In this document: in pieces, positions 46,373-59,300 of the stretch
Numbering within the stretch: position 1 is the stretch's first letter
Layout of the letters: every line of letters starts with the position of its first letter
Assembly: GCA_028023455.1 (NCBI GenBank)
Contig: JAQFVV010013374.1
Location: forward strand, 1-64,000
DNA length: 64,000 nucleotides
DNA from: Epiperipatus broadwayi
Lineage: Eukaryota; Onychophora; Udeonychophora; Euonychophora; Peripatidae
Direction of reading: 5' to 3'
The notes under the pieces: generated by a model
Seen by the model: the letters and a program-made list of their open reading frames with translations, nothing else
The model's database searches: none
Told to the model about the DNA's origin: nothing
Made by a program: the position numbers and the translations under genes

Positions 46373-49319
46373 ATGTCTAAATTATAAAATTCAATGTTTC
46401 AATAACATGTTTTAAAATTATTATTAATTCTTTTTATTAATTATTAGTTCTTTTTTATTAAAGTATTATAGATGTGGCTCAAATATATACCTAGGAGCAA
46501 AACTTACTAACAAAATATTGATGTTTTAAATATTTATTATATGTAATTTTTAGCTTTTTCCTTTTAAATTGCTTGTTTTTCTATTAAACTATATATTTTT
46601 TTTATAAAATCCAATATGGAAGATGCAAGAATTATTAATTGTCTAAAAATAATTAGGGGTTGGAAGCACTATTGTTTTAATCTGGGGAAGGTATTTTTTT
46701 TAATTAAAGTTTTACTTAAAATAAAGGGGATTAAGTAGATTAAAGATTTACTTGTGTTAAAAACATGTTGTCAAATCTATTTCTAATCTGGAAATAGATT
46801 TGAATTTATTTTTGGACTTATCTTACAATTGCATCTTCAAAAACAACTGATAAAAGAAAAAAGTATAAAATGACTGAATTTTGAAACAGAGGAGATTAGT
46901 GACTTTTAGAGAGGTATTATAAACATATTTCGTTTTGCTTGAAACTTAAAAATGATGTAGCAGTAAATCCACCACTCTTCTCGACCCTATGGGTCATCAT
47001 CTGCTGCTACCGTAATATCCTGCTGCCATGAAATGAAGAAAGGTCTAAAAAGAACTTTAGAATACTAATAGAAGTTTTCTGCCACCGAAGTACTTGCATT
47101 TCAATCACCCTGCACGTGCAGTATTTTAAATTGGACTCTTAAAATTGCAAGGTAACTTTTATGCTACTACTTGAGAATGGATCTAGCCTCACTAATCTCA
47201 AACTCTACTATCAAGTTTTCTCATTTATCCTTTAACTTTGCCCTTTTTTTTTGTTTTATATATGTAAATTGCTCTTCAATAATTTCTATAAATTTAATCC
47301 TATCTCATATGCTTTAACTTATTTTTAATTTTGGTGTGGTCAGATATTTATTACTTGATTATATATATGCTTTTTTTTATTCATTTGCTAATCTCAAACA
47401 AACTGGCGATTTTTAATTTGTAAAAAATATTTTCTGTCATTTTTCTTCTTCTAAACCTTCATACAAAGGTTATTAACGTCCCCTTAAAATATATATGTAA
47501 TGCATTATAAATTAATATGTTTGCCAGATTGTTTTATGAATCAACATTTTAGGTTCATTTTTAATATAAAAATTGATTTGTTTAACTCTGAAAATCCAGA
47601 ATTTAAGCTAATTAACACTGTGAAATCTTATAAAATACTATTTATTTAATTCTAAAAAAAGGTGACTTAATTGTTTTATATATATATATATATAACTGCT
47701 AGTTATTTTTTATATATACTCTTCAAATATATGCTATGTATTCCAGTTATTGTAAAATCCACAAAGGTGGAATTGAATTGTTTTAAATAGTGGGAAAGGG
47801 AAGGGGGTGAATCTTAATGTCTCTTTTACTTAATCAAATCTTAACATATATTTTATTAATTTGAAATCTAAATCTTAATGTTTCTTTTGCTATATAAAAT
47901 CTTAACGTATATTTTATTAAATGAAATATTTTCTCTCTATATATATTATAATTGCATGGCGTATTATAGTATTCAAACAAGGGTCATTTATTTTAAAGCT
48001 GTAAAATTTATTCAATGTTGTTAGTGACATTCATTCGTAGTGCGTTTCTGTCATTTAGCCTATCTTCATTCTATATATACGTGCTTCTTAATCTGTGGTT
48101 TACGATGAGTTCGAACCCATATATTTCTTCTCAAGTCTTTGTATAAAAATGCCTCTGGTGGTGATCCTGTAAGTTAGGCGTACGCTATGCATATTCTTTC
48201 TTCGTATAAAAGGCCACTGGCTGTGACCCATAAGTCTGGCACACGCTATGCCCATCCATTTCTTCGTATAAAAAGGCCACTGGCAGTGATCCCCTAAGTT
48301 TGGCACATGCTATGCCCATCCATTTCGTTTTTCATCCAGAAGCACGACCTTTTCCTCTTAGTTATTTTTAGGCTATTATGTCAGCACCGCAAACTTCTTC
48401 GTATTATTATTTCTTTTGCTTCATGACTCAGTTTTAATGCTCTAGTATTAAAAGTAAGCTTTGCTTAAAAGATATATATAAATGCCAATTACTTCTATTT
48501 ATTAATTAAGTTTATTTCAATCATATACAATCTCACAGTCGTAATTTATATATCTATATTTAAGAGTATCTATATGCCTTGGGGAAAATAAAGCATTCGT
48601 CTTTCTATTGTTAAAATAATTTCATTAAATATTTTGTCATAGTTTCAAATATAATTTTTCAATTGGCATGAAAATAGTTTATATCATATGTATAATGAAT
48701 CTCAGAATGCTCCCCTAAATGATGTTAGTCACCATGTTTCAGAACCGTAATCCAAAGCGTTAATAACAATGTTATGTGAATTTCTTCTTTCTAATAATAG
48801 ATTGGCATTTTAATATTGGACCCACCAAAGATGCGTGTTTCTTTGTAATATATTATTTAGCTAATAAAAGAGCATATGAGAAATAATAGCGTGAATGACA
48901 CTATGTAATCATCTACTGCTTGCTCATTCATGCACACACTAATATATATAATTAACTTATAAATGTATAGTAATTTGTCAGTATATTAAATTATATTTTA
49001 TTGTCTAACTTATTTGAGTAGTTCGAATTCCTTTTCTCCACTTCCACGTATTACAGCCATGCTTATATAGTATATTTTAATATAGTCATAGTTAATAGAT
49101 GTCTCATTGTTTTGCTCAGCTTTGCTAGTCGGCCGGATTAAGATTAATTCTCTTGTGCCATCACTACTATGTTATTCATTAGGTGTTTGATCTGGGGCTT
49201 AGTGAGTGGGTTCGAATCCAGGCTGGTTCCTGACCAAAATCTTAAGTTTGACTGGGTTTGAAGTACATTTTATGAGTTCCAGCTCATGTTAGATGGATAA
49301 ACATATTTTGACCGGCACA
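46242..49319 (+). repeat. Left LTR of the 46-53 kb element, about 3.08 kb
   Basis: Starts like the solo LTRs at 1513 and 43397 (TGAAGCAGTAA, then a GCTTCATG block). It contains tandem repeats at 48141-48331 and ends GACCGGCACA. A pol III B-box-like GGTTCGAATCC lies near 49210 but without a convincing A box. Confidence 0.55.
48141..48331 (+). repeat. Three tandem units of about 62 bp
   Basis: Units begin GTATAAAA at 48141, 48204 and 48266, each with GCCACTGG-like, GTGATCC-like and GCTATGCCCATCC-like blocks. A minus ORF across them is a by-product. Confidence 0.9.
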
Positions 49320-49964
49320 TAGCATGTTTTTTTCTCAGGCTTGCATTAAAACTGGGTCATGAAGCAAAAGGAATAATTAACGGGCTTGGCTGCCCAAGTG
49401 GGACTTCGATATAAACACCCACATACCCTGAGTACTGAATTCTGTTTATATGTATGTTTTAAAAAAGATTGTAAGAGATCATTGATGAGAGATATGTATA
49501 TTTCCTTCTACCCGAATTTGTTTTCCGATTTTATATATATAAAATGTGAAAATTTTGTATGAAAACCAATGTCCATGCATTGCAACCATAAATGTAAATG
49601 TTTTTTGTTGTATCTGGTTTTGCAAATATAGAAAAATATTGTTTTTCCATGTTAATAGCTACCAAATGTAAAAAAAAATCTTGTTTGTAAAAATGAAAAA
49701 AAAATTTTTTGATACCCATGTATTTCACCCATAAGTGATTTTTTTTTCTGTATCTGGTTTTACAAATAAATAAAATGTGTTTCTTATGTTATATACGCAA
49801 AAATAAAAATGTTTTACAAATAAAACCCATGTATTTCACCCATAAGTGAATTTATTCTGTATCTGGTTCTATAAATATATAAAATGTGTTTATTATGTTA
49901 TATATGCAAAAATGAAAATGTTTATAAATAAAACCCATATACTGCAGCCATAAGTTATAAACCT
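49320..49964 (+). other. Putative interior of the 46-53 kb element
   Basis: About 0.65 kb. It holds the primer-site-like TGGCTGCCCAAGTGGGAC (49387-49404), whose surroundings (ACTTCGATATAAAC) resemble those of the site in the 25-32 kb element (GCTTTCGATACAAAA). Tandem units of about 110 bp follow at 49563-49960 (CCCATGTATTTCACCCATAA and GTATCTGGTT blocks). No coding sequence is present. Confidence 0.45.
49563..49960 (+). repeat. Tandem repeat, about 110-bp unit, 3 to 4 copies
   Basis: Recurring ACCCATGTATTTCACCCATAA, CTGTATCTGGTT, AAAATGTGTTT and GTTATATA blocks. The first copy is the most diverged. Confidence 0.85.
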
Positions 49965-52924
49965 TGATTGTAACAAGGTGCACTTCATGTTTCATTCATT
50001 TTCTTACATTATATATGTAATAGAGTTTATAATGTGTAACAAATACTTATTCATATTTACTAGTTGAGTAGCCCAGATTATTTGGAATTGTTTTTTGTTA
50101 TATCCTGTTGGCTGGCACCATATAAATGTGTCAACAGTAACATAATAAACTACATGTTAAAATGAGTTCAAACCAGGATGTTAGGGGTTGAGAGAGTTTA
50201 ATTATTTTCCACTATTTTGCCATGTATAATTGTAATGAGCAAACATATATGATATTGTAGAAACAAATAACTAATCATTTTTTTGTAAGTGTCTATTATA
50301 GGTGCAGAAAAACAACCAAAAGTCAAGCAGCAAGGCAGTTTGAATTCCAATAGATCATACACATACATGTTATGATCAAATATTTTTTTCTGTTATCAGC
50401 ATCAGTCAGCAGCAATAAAAAAATGGCAAAATGAAGACAGTTGAAGAGAGGAGGGAGAGAGGTGTATATCCTGAATAAAATACAAGAAAAAAAAAACAAG
50501 CCTTATTTTTCAAATAATTAGAAGTGACAATAAGTTTTTAGACTTTCAGTTTTAGTTATCTTTCAGTGAGTTGAGATTTTCATCAGCGTTTCAAGACCCT
50601 AACTTTAAGAAGCCGGTGCAAGTCCTGCGTGATGAAGTGTGAGTAGTGGAATCTAGCACCTTTCTCTTCTTCTCTCAAAAAACTGTCTGCCTGCCACTGC
50701 CATGTTCCATCTAGCTGACCTTACAACATGATTGCTTCTGACTGCTTATTGCTAATGATGCCCCTATGCTGTTTTTTTTGGTAACCTTTTAATGTAGAAC
50801 TGCCTTCATAAGTCAATACTTTTGTAATTTGTAATCTATAGTTCAACCTTCATATCTTAATTTATATATTATTTTATAAACTTCTGCTAATTTTGCTGTT
50901 AAACTCTCTCTCAGTAATCTTTTATTAATATCATGTATTTTAACTTACCTTTCACACTTAATTAAATTATATATATATATATAAATGTGTGCGATTCCAT
51001 TAAGATTTTATGTATTTTGTTTAATGTATAAATATAATCTTTTTTTTTAATATGCCAAAATCGCTAAATTCGTGAGTAAGGGGGAAAATAATTGTTTTAC
51101 TTGGAAAAAGGGTGGGCTTTATTTAAAACTTATCAATAAAGTTTTGTTTATATTTAAATAGAAATATTGCTCGCAATTTTGGTTTCATTTTAAATTCATG
51201 ATTCTTAAAGTAAATTAAAAACTTTTACTGTGGATGAATTTTGCTAAATTTGCTGCTTTGAGTTTGTCTTTAAAAAGATTGTGAACCTTCGCATAATTAA
51301 TCCATTCCTTTTTTTTTTTGCTGGTGCCTGAAGGGCTAATTCTACCAGTCAATACATATTTGGGAATCAATTCTTTAAATATAAATGTTGTTAGTTTAAT
51401 AATATTATAAATAGAAGCGTTATTATTCATTATGATTAGTTAAATGACTCAGAATTGAAAACAGATTACTGCGCAAGAGGTTAGACCATTTCCAAACTTT
51501 AAATAATATTATAAAATTATATAAACATTGCTGGCATACCTTTTCCTTTATTCTGATATTTTATCTTTTCCATTTCTTGATTGTTTTGTCATTGGGGACA
51601 TCGAAAGCTTGAAGCTCCTGTCCTACTTTTCAAAATCGTTTGTAATCAGAGACTCTCTCTGTGGAACGTAAGGTTTATGAGGATTATGTGCTGCAGATGG
51701 CAGTACATAATGATCTGGTGTCTCAAACTCAGCCTCTCCTTCGATATCGCTCCACCAGAATGCGCGGACATATCAAATCTAAGCTCGTCTCAAGTATTCT
51801 TTTAAATGATAAAATATCCAATCGCCATGATATCGCTCTGCCAGAATGCGTGGGCATATCAAATCTAAGCTCATCTCAAGTATTCTTTTAAGTGATAAAA
51901 TATCCAATCGCCATGAGGCCTTATTTCATTATTGTATGCTAGTACCGTTAATTTGCTCTTGAATTTGATCATCCGTCCGTCTAATCTTAGTAGGTCGCAA
52001 TGATGTGTTAAAGATAATGATTCATTTCGTAAAATACGTTCAGTATGTTGATCTTAAAACTGCTTTCGTTAAAAAAAAAGCTTTATCGATTCCCAGAGAC
52101 GTAAATCAATTTGTATAATTTATTCTCGTAAATATTGTGCATTGTTTGTTTCTTATGTATACTTATTCTAAAGACGCTATGTCCAAACACTGCCTATCAA
52201 ACATATGTAATGATTTTAAGATTGTAAATAAATGATTGAGACCGTACATTTACATTTATTTGTCAAAATGATTAATGTTAAATCATAATGTATCTTTCTG
52301 TAATCCGAATCTGTTTCGATCTTGTAGATTGTTTTGTACATCCACAGCATTTTATTTGTGAACATTTGTAAATTGGCATATCAACCCCGCACAACTTATA
52401 ACACATTCTATAAAATTATATTCATGAAATAATTGATGTAAAGGGGATTTTATAAAACAAATCCCAAGTTTTCAAAATGTATAAGATCACTCCAAGCATG
52501 AAGCAATTTTGTAACATATATATGCGTTTTCTATATTTATTAAATATATATAATTTCATGTAAATCCTGGTTTGTTTTTGAATTATTATTTTCTAGTTAA
52601 TATTTAGAACTATTTTCTTTAACTATTAACTTAGCATTAGTGAATAAATAACTATAATAAATGTAATTCCTGGGCTACTCCAATCTCGATCATCATCATC
52701 AATTTGATCTTATGCTCTACCGCTTTGCTTATGGGCACGGATTTAAAATAATTTTACTGTGTCATCAGAATTGTTGTTCATTGGGTCAGAGATTCAAAGA
52801 ATAGACAAATAGGTTAGAATTCAGGATTGCTCCAGACCTGTGTATCTCGAGCATGATCGGATTCGAGGTACTTTTGCTTAGGATTTGAATCTTGTTAAGT
52901 GAGCATACTATTTTGACCGGTACA
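49965..52924 (+). repeat. Right LTR of the 46-53 kb element
   Basis: The 5' edge is uncertain. The middle block at 50580-50790 has the same position and style as 46960-47165 and 44100-44280. The 3' 200 bp match the other LTR ends, finishing TTTTGACCGGTACA. It contains the two-unit tandem repeat at 51743-51914. Confidence 0.45.
51743..51914 (+). repeat. Two tandem units of 86 bp
   Basis: Both begin GATATCGCTC and contain CCAGAATGCG, ATATCAAATCTAAGCTC and AAAATATCCAATCGCCATGA. They are nearly identical, so the duplication is younger than the LTR. Plus-strand ORFs over it are by-products. Confidence 0.92.
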
Positions 52925-52929
52925 ATATA

Positions 52930-53480
52930 TATATATATTATGTATCTATCTACTTGTCACCATCAGTTTATCTATCTATTTATCCATCCACTCATTCATC
53001 TCTCTATATCAATCCATTTATTTAATTATCCTCTCTATCTATGTTTCTACTTATCAATTTATCTCTTTAACTATATAACTGACTTCCTATCTAACTACCC
53101 ACTCACCTCTTTATCTATTTATCCAACAATCCATTTAACTATATAGCTATTGTTTAGTCAACCATTAATCTGTTCATACATCTGCTTCTATAACTAATTA
53201 TCTGCTTATCCATCAGTTTATACAAACATCAATTTATCTATCTATCTGTTCATTTATAAATCTATGCATTTATCTATCATTGTATGTATCCATCCATCTA
53301 TCTATTGAAGCATCAATTTATCAATCTATTTATTACTCATCCATCTTTCTATCTATTCATTGATCAATCCTATCAATTTACTTATTTATATATTATTCAT
53401 CCAACAATCGATTCACATATCTACCTCTTTTCTTGTTTGTCTATTCAGCCATTTATTCATCTATTAGATATCTACATATA
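52930..53480. repeat. Degenerate TATC/ATCC tetranucleotide tract, about 550 bp
   Basis: Dense TATCTATC, CATCCATC and TTTATC words. The Ile/Tyr/Ser/His-rich ORFs across it are artefacts. Confidence 0.9.
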
Positions 53481-55040
53481 TATATATTAACGTGGTGTAT
53501 ATTTGCTAACATATATGCTTGCTTCATTTTTTTTTTAGTTTCACCATCTTCCCCTTAAACCCTCACACACATATAAAATCGGTGTGTGTGCAATTGTGTA
53601 TTCATATTAAAATAGAAAATAGACTTAAAGCAAACAAAGTTTAAAAAAATGCAAATTAAAAGAAAATAATTATGTGATATAAAGTTAAGAGAACAATAGA
53701 AAAGAGTTTGCTAATGAAATTAATCCATTAACTAAATAACATCGATGTCTTATTTTAAAATCAAGCACAAAAATTAGCAAAATAGTTATAATTTAACATC
53801 TTTATACCAATTACTCATGTAAAAAGTGCTAAAGTCAAAATACAAACAAAGGAGGCAGGAAATAAAAATAAGATAAAGAAGTAAAAATAAGAAAGAGAAA
53901 AACTAATGGAAAAGCTATTAACTAGAGAAATCCATTAAAATGCATTCTGTGAATTGGAAAAATTTCTCAAGGCAAATTAAAGAATATAAAAATTTAGAAA
54001 ATGCATTGTTATATGTCTTGCTCATCTTGAAGTTTTCTTGTCTTGTCTTGATCACCAATCAATCAATCAGAAAATAATTTTAAGAGGCTGCATACCAAAC
54101 ATGATCAAGTAGTTTGACATATGCTTTTCCAGTGTCATCAGAGAGGGAGAGCAGTGTCATGAAGAAAAAAAATAAGTAAAGTGAAAATTGATTTTAGATT
54201 CCCCATGGATAAAAATATTTTTAAAACTTGTTATTTTGTTATGACAATCCATTTTATCAAGAATGTATATTAGGTCACTTTATATATGTAAAGCAAAGAG
54301 TGAATTGCAGTTTCTATAATTTTATGAATTTAATATGATATGAGACAAGATCAAAGATCACAGATTGTGGGTTAGTAATCCCTCTCTTATTATAATTGAT
54401 TTGGCTGGATTAATAACTTATAAGTATGGGTAGATAAGGTAAAGTTCTTATAAATTTATATGTCATTACAAAGGAATATGCATTATAACTACAGAATATT
54501 TTGTTATTTAAATTTATCATAGGTGTAACTAAGCTTAATATTAGGTATAAAAGTCAATGTTAGACTTAAATTCTTAAGTTAAATTTGAATGTTTACTGCT
54601 CATTGTTAGTATTTAATATAATTGCTCATAAAAAATGCATTTTATTTAAGTTGTTTGCTAATAAAATATATATATATTTTTAATATCAGTTGTAATAAAG
54701 ATTAATTCAGTCCAGTGAGTTTTATTCTAGTTAATTAAATAAGATAAAAAAATAATTTATTAGTAAAAGCTATTAGTTTCAAATAAGAAAAGCAATAAAT
54801 TTTAATTTAACTTTCATATTGTGATATTAAAAATTATTCTTAAATATTTTATATTAAAAGTCTTTAAAAATATTTTGGGAACTTCTATTTATTAAGTAGT
54901 GAATAAAATTATTTGATAGAATAATATAAATTAATGTTATATTTGAAATACTGTAATGTATTATACAATATTTTGTTGTATTTTCACTATAACAATTTTT
55001 AGTTTTATAAGTAATTTATCTTAACCAATTTGTGTTTACA
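53481..55040. other. AT-rich DNA, no gene seen
   Basis: No supported feature. Confidence 0.5.
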
Positions 55041-55044
55041 CCAG

Positions 55045-55140
55045 CACATCCAGGTTGAGGTTAAAATTAATGTAAATCTACTCAGGCTATGCATGCACTT
55101 TTTACACCTTCATTTCCATCTATGTCTACTTTCCAGAAAG
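55045..55140 (+). other. Weak exon candidate 1
   Basis: Open 96-nt stretch between an acceptor-like TTTACACCAG and a donor-like AAAG followed by GTAAAT, phase 0 at both ends. The translation is His/Leu-rich and not like a known protein. It is considered only because two more stretches downstream are phase compatible. Confidence 0.15.
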
Positions 55141-55259
55141 GTAAATTTTATTTTTCTATGATAAAAAAAATAAAAATTTTATGTTAATTTTTGTGATCAA
55201 GTAGATTGAATTTTTTGTCTTTGTCTCATTTTTTTGATAGTTATTGGAAAACATTTCAG

Positions 55260-55334
55260 CATGAAAAATATATTGGTAAAAAGTTTTACTTTTTCCAATG
55301 TATTTTGATGACAATGTTATGCGAGGACCTAATG
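55260..55334 (+). other. Weak exon candidate 2
   Basis: Open 75-nt stretch between AAACATTTCAG and a consensus donor GTAAGT, phase 0-0 (starts HEKYIGKKFYFFQC). A third candidate at 56308-56331, between TTCTATGCAG and GTAAGT, would add seven codons and a stop. Splice-like words are frequent in AT-rich DNA, so this is weak. Confidence 0.15.
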
Positions 55335-55414
55335 GTAAGTATTTTTATTTTTCTATATTTTTTAAATTATTTTAATATGTGTTTTTTAATTATTATTTTA
55401 TTATATATTTTTTA

Positions 55415-56015
55415 ATTATATATATATATATTTGATAAAAATATACAAAAAATTACTATTGAAACTAACATAAAAAAAGATTGTGATTATCTGCATTTTT
55501 ACTTTGATGTGAGCTTTAGTCCAATGACAAATGTTAATATACTTTTAAAATTTTATAACCTGATTTACATTTTTCTATAATCTCATCTGCATTTCAATAG
55601 TAATAAAAATATGCAAATGCTAAAAGTAACGATTTTGACAGTATATAAACTTATGTCCATTTTACTCTATTGCAATATAAATTTCAAAACTGCATATTTT
55701 TATATATATATTTGATAAAATATATATTTGATAAAAAATATATAAATTTTTTTTATTGAAACTAATATAAAAAAATAGCTCATGATTGTTTACATATATA
55801 TCACAAATTATTTGGATTTTTTAATATGATGTGTAGGGAGGTAGGGTCCCAGTATTTGAATTATATGATATGAGATAATGATAAACAAATTTTGCAAATA
55901 TTATGTCCCAATTTAGATTTTTCTATAATGTCTTGTTTGCATTTTAATAAAAATATGCAAATGCTAAAAGTAAAGATTTTGACAGTATATATATATATAA
56001 ACTACTAACTTATGT
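55415..56015 (+). repeat. Local tandem duplication, about 300 bp, two copies
   Basis: 55415-55690 and 55695-56015 share ATATTTGATAAAA, ATTGAAACTAA, TTTTTCTATAAT, AAAATATGCAAATGCTAAAA and GATTTTGACAGTATAT in the same order. Moderately diverged. Confidence 0.8.
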
Positions 56016-56349
56016 ACCTCAAGCTTAACTTTATAATGAATTTAGTATTTTCATTCACTTTTTATTTTATTTTATTATTTTATTTTATATAGAAAGATTA
56101 TTTTAGTAGTACTTTTTAATAAATTACAAACTGTATTGAAGTTTTTTATTATAATATTCAAATTATACTAATTATTGTTCAATATTAACTACTTGTTATA
56201 AGGGATGCTATTAGAGAAGACATATACATAGCAAACCCCTGTAGGAAAATACATTTTGAAGTGCTACAGGAAAAAATAAAAGGTACTAATGTCTTTATTC
56301 TATGCAGTTTTCAAGTGATGGATTACCTTAGGTAAGTGTTATTATATAC

Positions 56350-59300
56350 TATTTTTTTAGAAATTTTATGATGAATCCAACTAACATACTAACAAAAATA
56401 TAATTTTAAGTTGTATGTATGATAATTTAGAATTTATAAAATAATATGAAAATAATTATTAGAAATTTTAACTTTCATTCATTTTTTTTATTACTTTAAA
56501 TATCAATGACTATATTTTTTGTGGTTTAATTACATACTTTGGTCTTTAATCTTTAAAACAACATATATTATGTCACTTTTAATTATAAAACATAAAGTTA
56601 TGATAAAATTTGTGACTTAACATAATCTTTTAAATATTCAATATGGCTGCTTGCAAGTGAAGAGGTTAAAATGTAACATTTAATTAAAAGTCTAGACAAT
56701 TATGTAAATGAGTTTATTTTTAGCTATGTCTCATAGGATACCAGTTAATCTTTAAACTTTAATGAATTAGGATCAAGGAGTTGATCTAAATATCAATTTC
56801 ATCCATCAAAATGAGTCACATGATTAACACACATATACTGACTAAGGGTTTGACTTGGGTAATTTTACTTGAGAAATTTACTTAATAAATTTCTTGCAAA
56901 ATTAATTGTATATGTAATATTGTTCAGTCCAATTGTTTATAATAAATTTTTGTTTACTTAAAAGTTATATATGTATTGCTAACTAATTTTTGTTCAGGCC
57001 TGGAAGTTCTAAGTTGAAATTACTAAAAATTTTGAAATATATATCACAAAGAAACATAATGAAAAATCTAACTAAATACTTAATAATAAATGTTACATTA
57101 ATTCTATTTAACATGTGTACTTCAAGGAAATTCTCTATGACTCATCATTCATGTGTAAAAACTTTTGTTGATTCTTATTTTTTTCATTAATAATAGACAA
57201 TGTTATCAGTTTAGTATTTTATGTGCCAGAATAATAAAGCTGCTAGAATTTTATACTATTTTAGTATTTTAAATCAATTTTTAATTACATAATATGCTTT
57301 CATTAATAATATTCATCTTTTAAAAGAAGGTTTTACATAATTTCATTCTTTTAGAAAAGATATGCTGTTAAATTCTATAGTAATAAACTTACCCTTGTAA
57401 TAATGGAAAGTTATAAATGTTTTTCATTGAATTATTTATACTACAATAAGAAGTCTTTAAAGTAGGCTAGACTAAGTAATATTTATTTGAATTGCTTAAA
57501 TATATTTTAAATACATTTTAGACAATGAATGACTTTTGAAATTATTACAATATGTGTTTGCTCTTAATTATCAATGTCAAAAAGCATAACATTTATTACT
57601 TTGAATATGAATTATTATCTATAACTTTATCTTGGCAATAATATTTTTATTATTGTTACTAGTGGAGTGAAAACTATTCCCTCACTAAAGTTTATTGTTA
57701 GATAGAATTCAATGGAAAGAATAAAATATAATTTGCTAATAAAGAGTTTTTATTTCTTTATGTTGTATATTTTGAAGGTAATATGCTTATAAATTTAATG
57801 GACAATTTATTTATTATTATTATTATCTTTAAAGTATAGCTTTAATAACTTCAATAAGTTATTGTATTTATCTGCAACTTGAATGCCCCCAAAATATAGA
57901 CTTATTCTGTATATTGTATAATATTCTCTACTCTCTCTTGTCATTATTGTTAGTAGTATCAAACCTGCTTTACAGTGGAAATCTTATTATATAAAAAGAA
58001 TAAATGCTCCTCAAATTTTGCCTTTAATATTAGTTTTAAAAGTGATAAGATATAATGGTATCATATAAAATATTATAGATTCATTATTACAGTGCTTTAT
58101 TAAAGAAATATTCTTCACAAAATTTAAATGTCAATAAATATATTTTTGTGTGTGCATTCATCAGGAAATCTATTACTTAATGGTAGTATTTGAATGATGT
58201 ACAAATAATTTAAATTTTCTGTGTTTTAACAAGTAGGATAAATTTTAAGCATTTGCAGAGTTGTAACTATAGAGACTATCCTGATGAATGGCAAAACACT
58301 CGGGATAAAAGACTTTTATTTATTTTGGTAAACTAGAAATAATTTTAAGTTTTAATATTATACTATTGTAATTTATCATATTTTTATTTTATTTATTTTA
58401 TGTATTTTGTCTAATGTAATTGTATGAATTATTTGTATGTTCAATTATCTAGAAGTTGGCAGAATATTTACCTTTTCATAATGCTGTATTTTATACTATT
58501 ATTCATCCCTTATCATGAAATATTAATTTATTTGAATGTATATGTTAAAACTAAATAAATTGAAGATGGTGAATATTCTTATTTCTTATTTTATGCCATG
58601 CTTTTATTAAGCCAGATTTAGTGAATAATTTTTATATTATCAGTTTTACGCATCATTTAATTATTGTAATATTATTTAAATGATGGAAGTATTAGACTCT
58701 CTCTTGTTTTATTCTAATTATTATCTTGCCATTATTTTGCATTTTTTTCATGAGATTGTGTCTTTGTCTCTATGTTGTGGATAATTTATTTTGCTAGCAT
58801 ATGTTTTTAAATAGATTGCAGCTGTGTTCTCTCTTGATAATATATATTATATGAGTTATACTTTTTGTGTATTATATTAAGCAAAGAATGTTTTATTTAA
58901 GACAAGTATTATTGTTCTGATTATATTTTTGATAATTCATTATGTACAAGGACTATGTTCTAGCATATGTGTTGTTCTCAAATGTAGGTACTATCTTTTG
59001 AGTTCATGCCATCACTTATTTTGGATTGCCTTATTTATATTTAAATTGCAGATGTATTATATTATGACTTTAATTTTGATAATTGATAATGTAGTTAGTT
59101 CTTAAAAATGTCATATTTCTCTTCTGTTGCACTATTTAATATTTTGAGTGCAGGTTGTTGATTTATAAGTCTATTTGCTGTGCTTTGCCAGTATTATAGC
59201 ACATACAACTGATAAACATTTATTTTAGAAATTAAAATTGTAATTTTGGACCTCAATAAGTGAAGAACATTTTTTTTTTATATTTATTGTATTTCTGGAT

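Larger units (their letters stand above)
46242..52924 (+). mobile_element. Probable non-autonomous LTR element with about 3-kb LTRs and tiny interior
   Basis: The left end TGAAGCAGTAAA follows ATAT and the right end GACCGGTACA precedes ATAT, giving a 4-bp duplication inside (AT)n. A second LTR-type end, GACCGGCACA, occurs at 49319 and is followed at 49387-49404 by a primer-site-like sequence. The two 3' ends (about 49127-49319 and 52720-52924) align with each other and with 44920-45124. The start of the second LTR is put at about 49965 (TGATTGTAAC then CACTTCATGTTTC), with low certainty. The LTRs are strongly diverged. An alternative is two adjacent solo or partial LTRs. No pol domain is visible. 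Confidence 0.5.

Noticed and set aside
48100-48306. 68-codon minus ORF
   Set aside because: It follows the 62-bp tandem repeat and has no independent support.
51581-51891. Plus ORFs with repeated SNLSSSQVFF ends
   Set aside because: They are generated by the 86-bp tandem duplication inside an LTR.
44920-52924. A separate SINE family ending in GACCGGTACA
   Set aside because: The three similar segments were first read as SINEs because of B-box-like words. They are better explained as the 3' ends of LTRs, since they all end at the same LTR-type terminus beside ATAT or an interior.
52892-53490. Ile/Tyr/Ser/His-rich ORFs
   Set aside because: They are translations of the TATC/ATCC tract.
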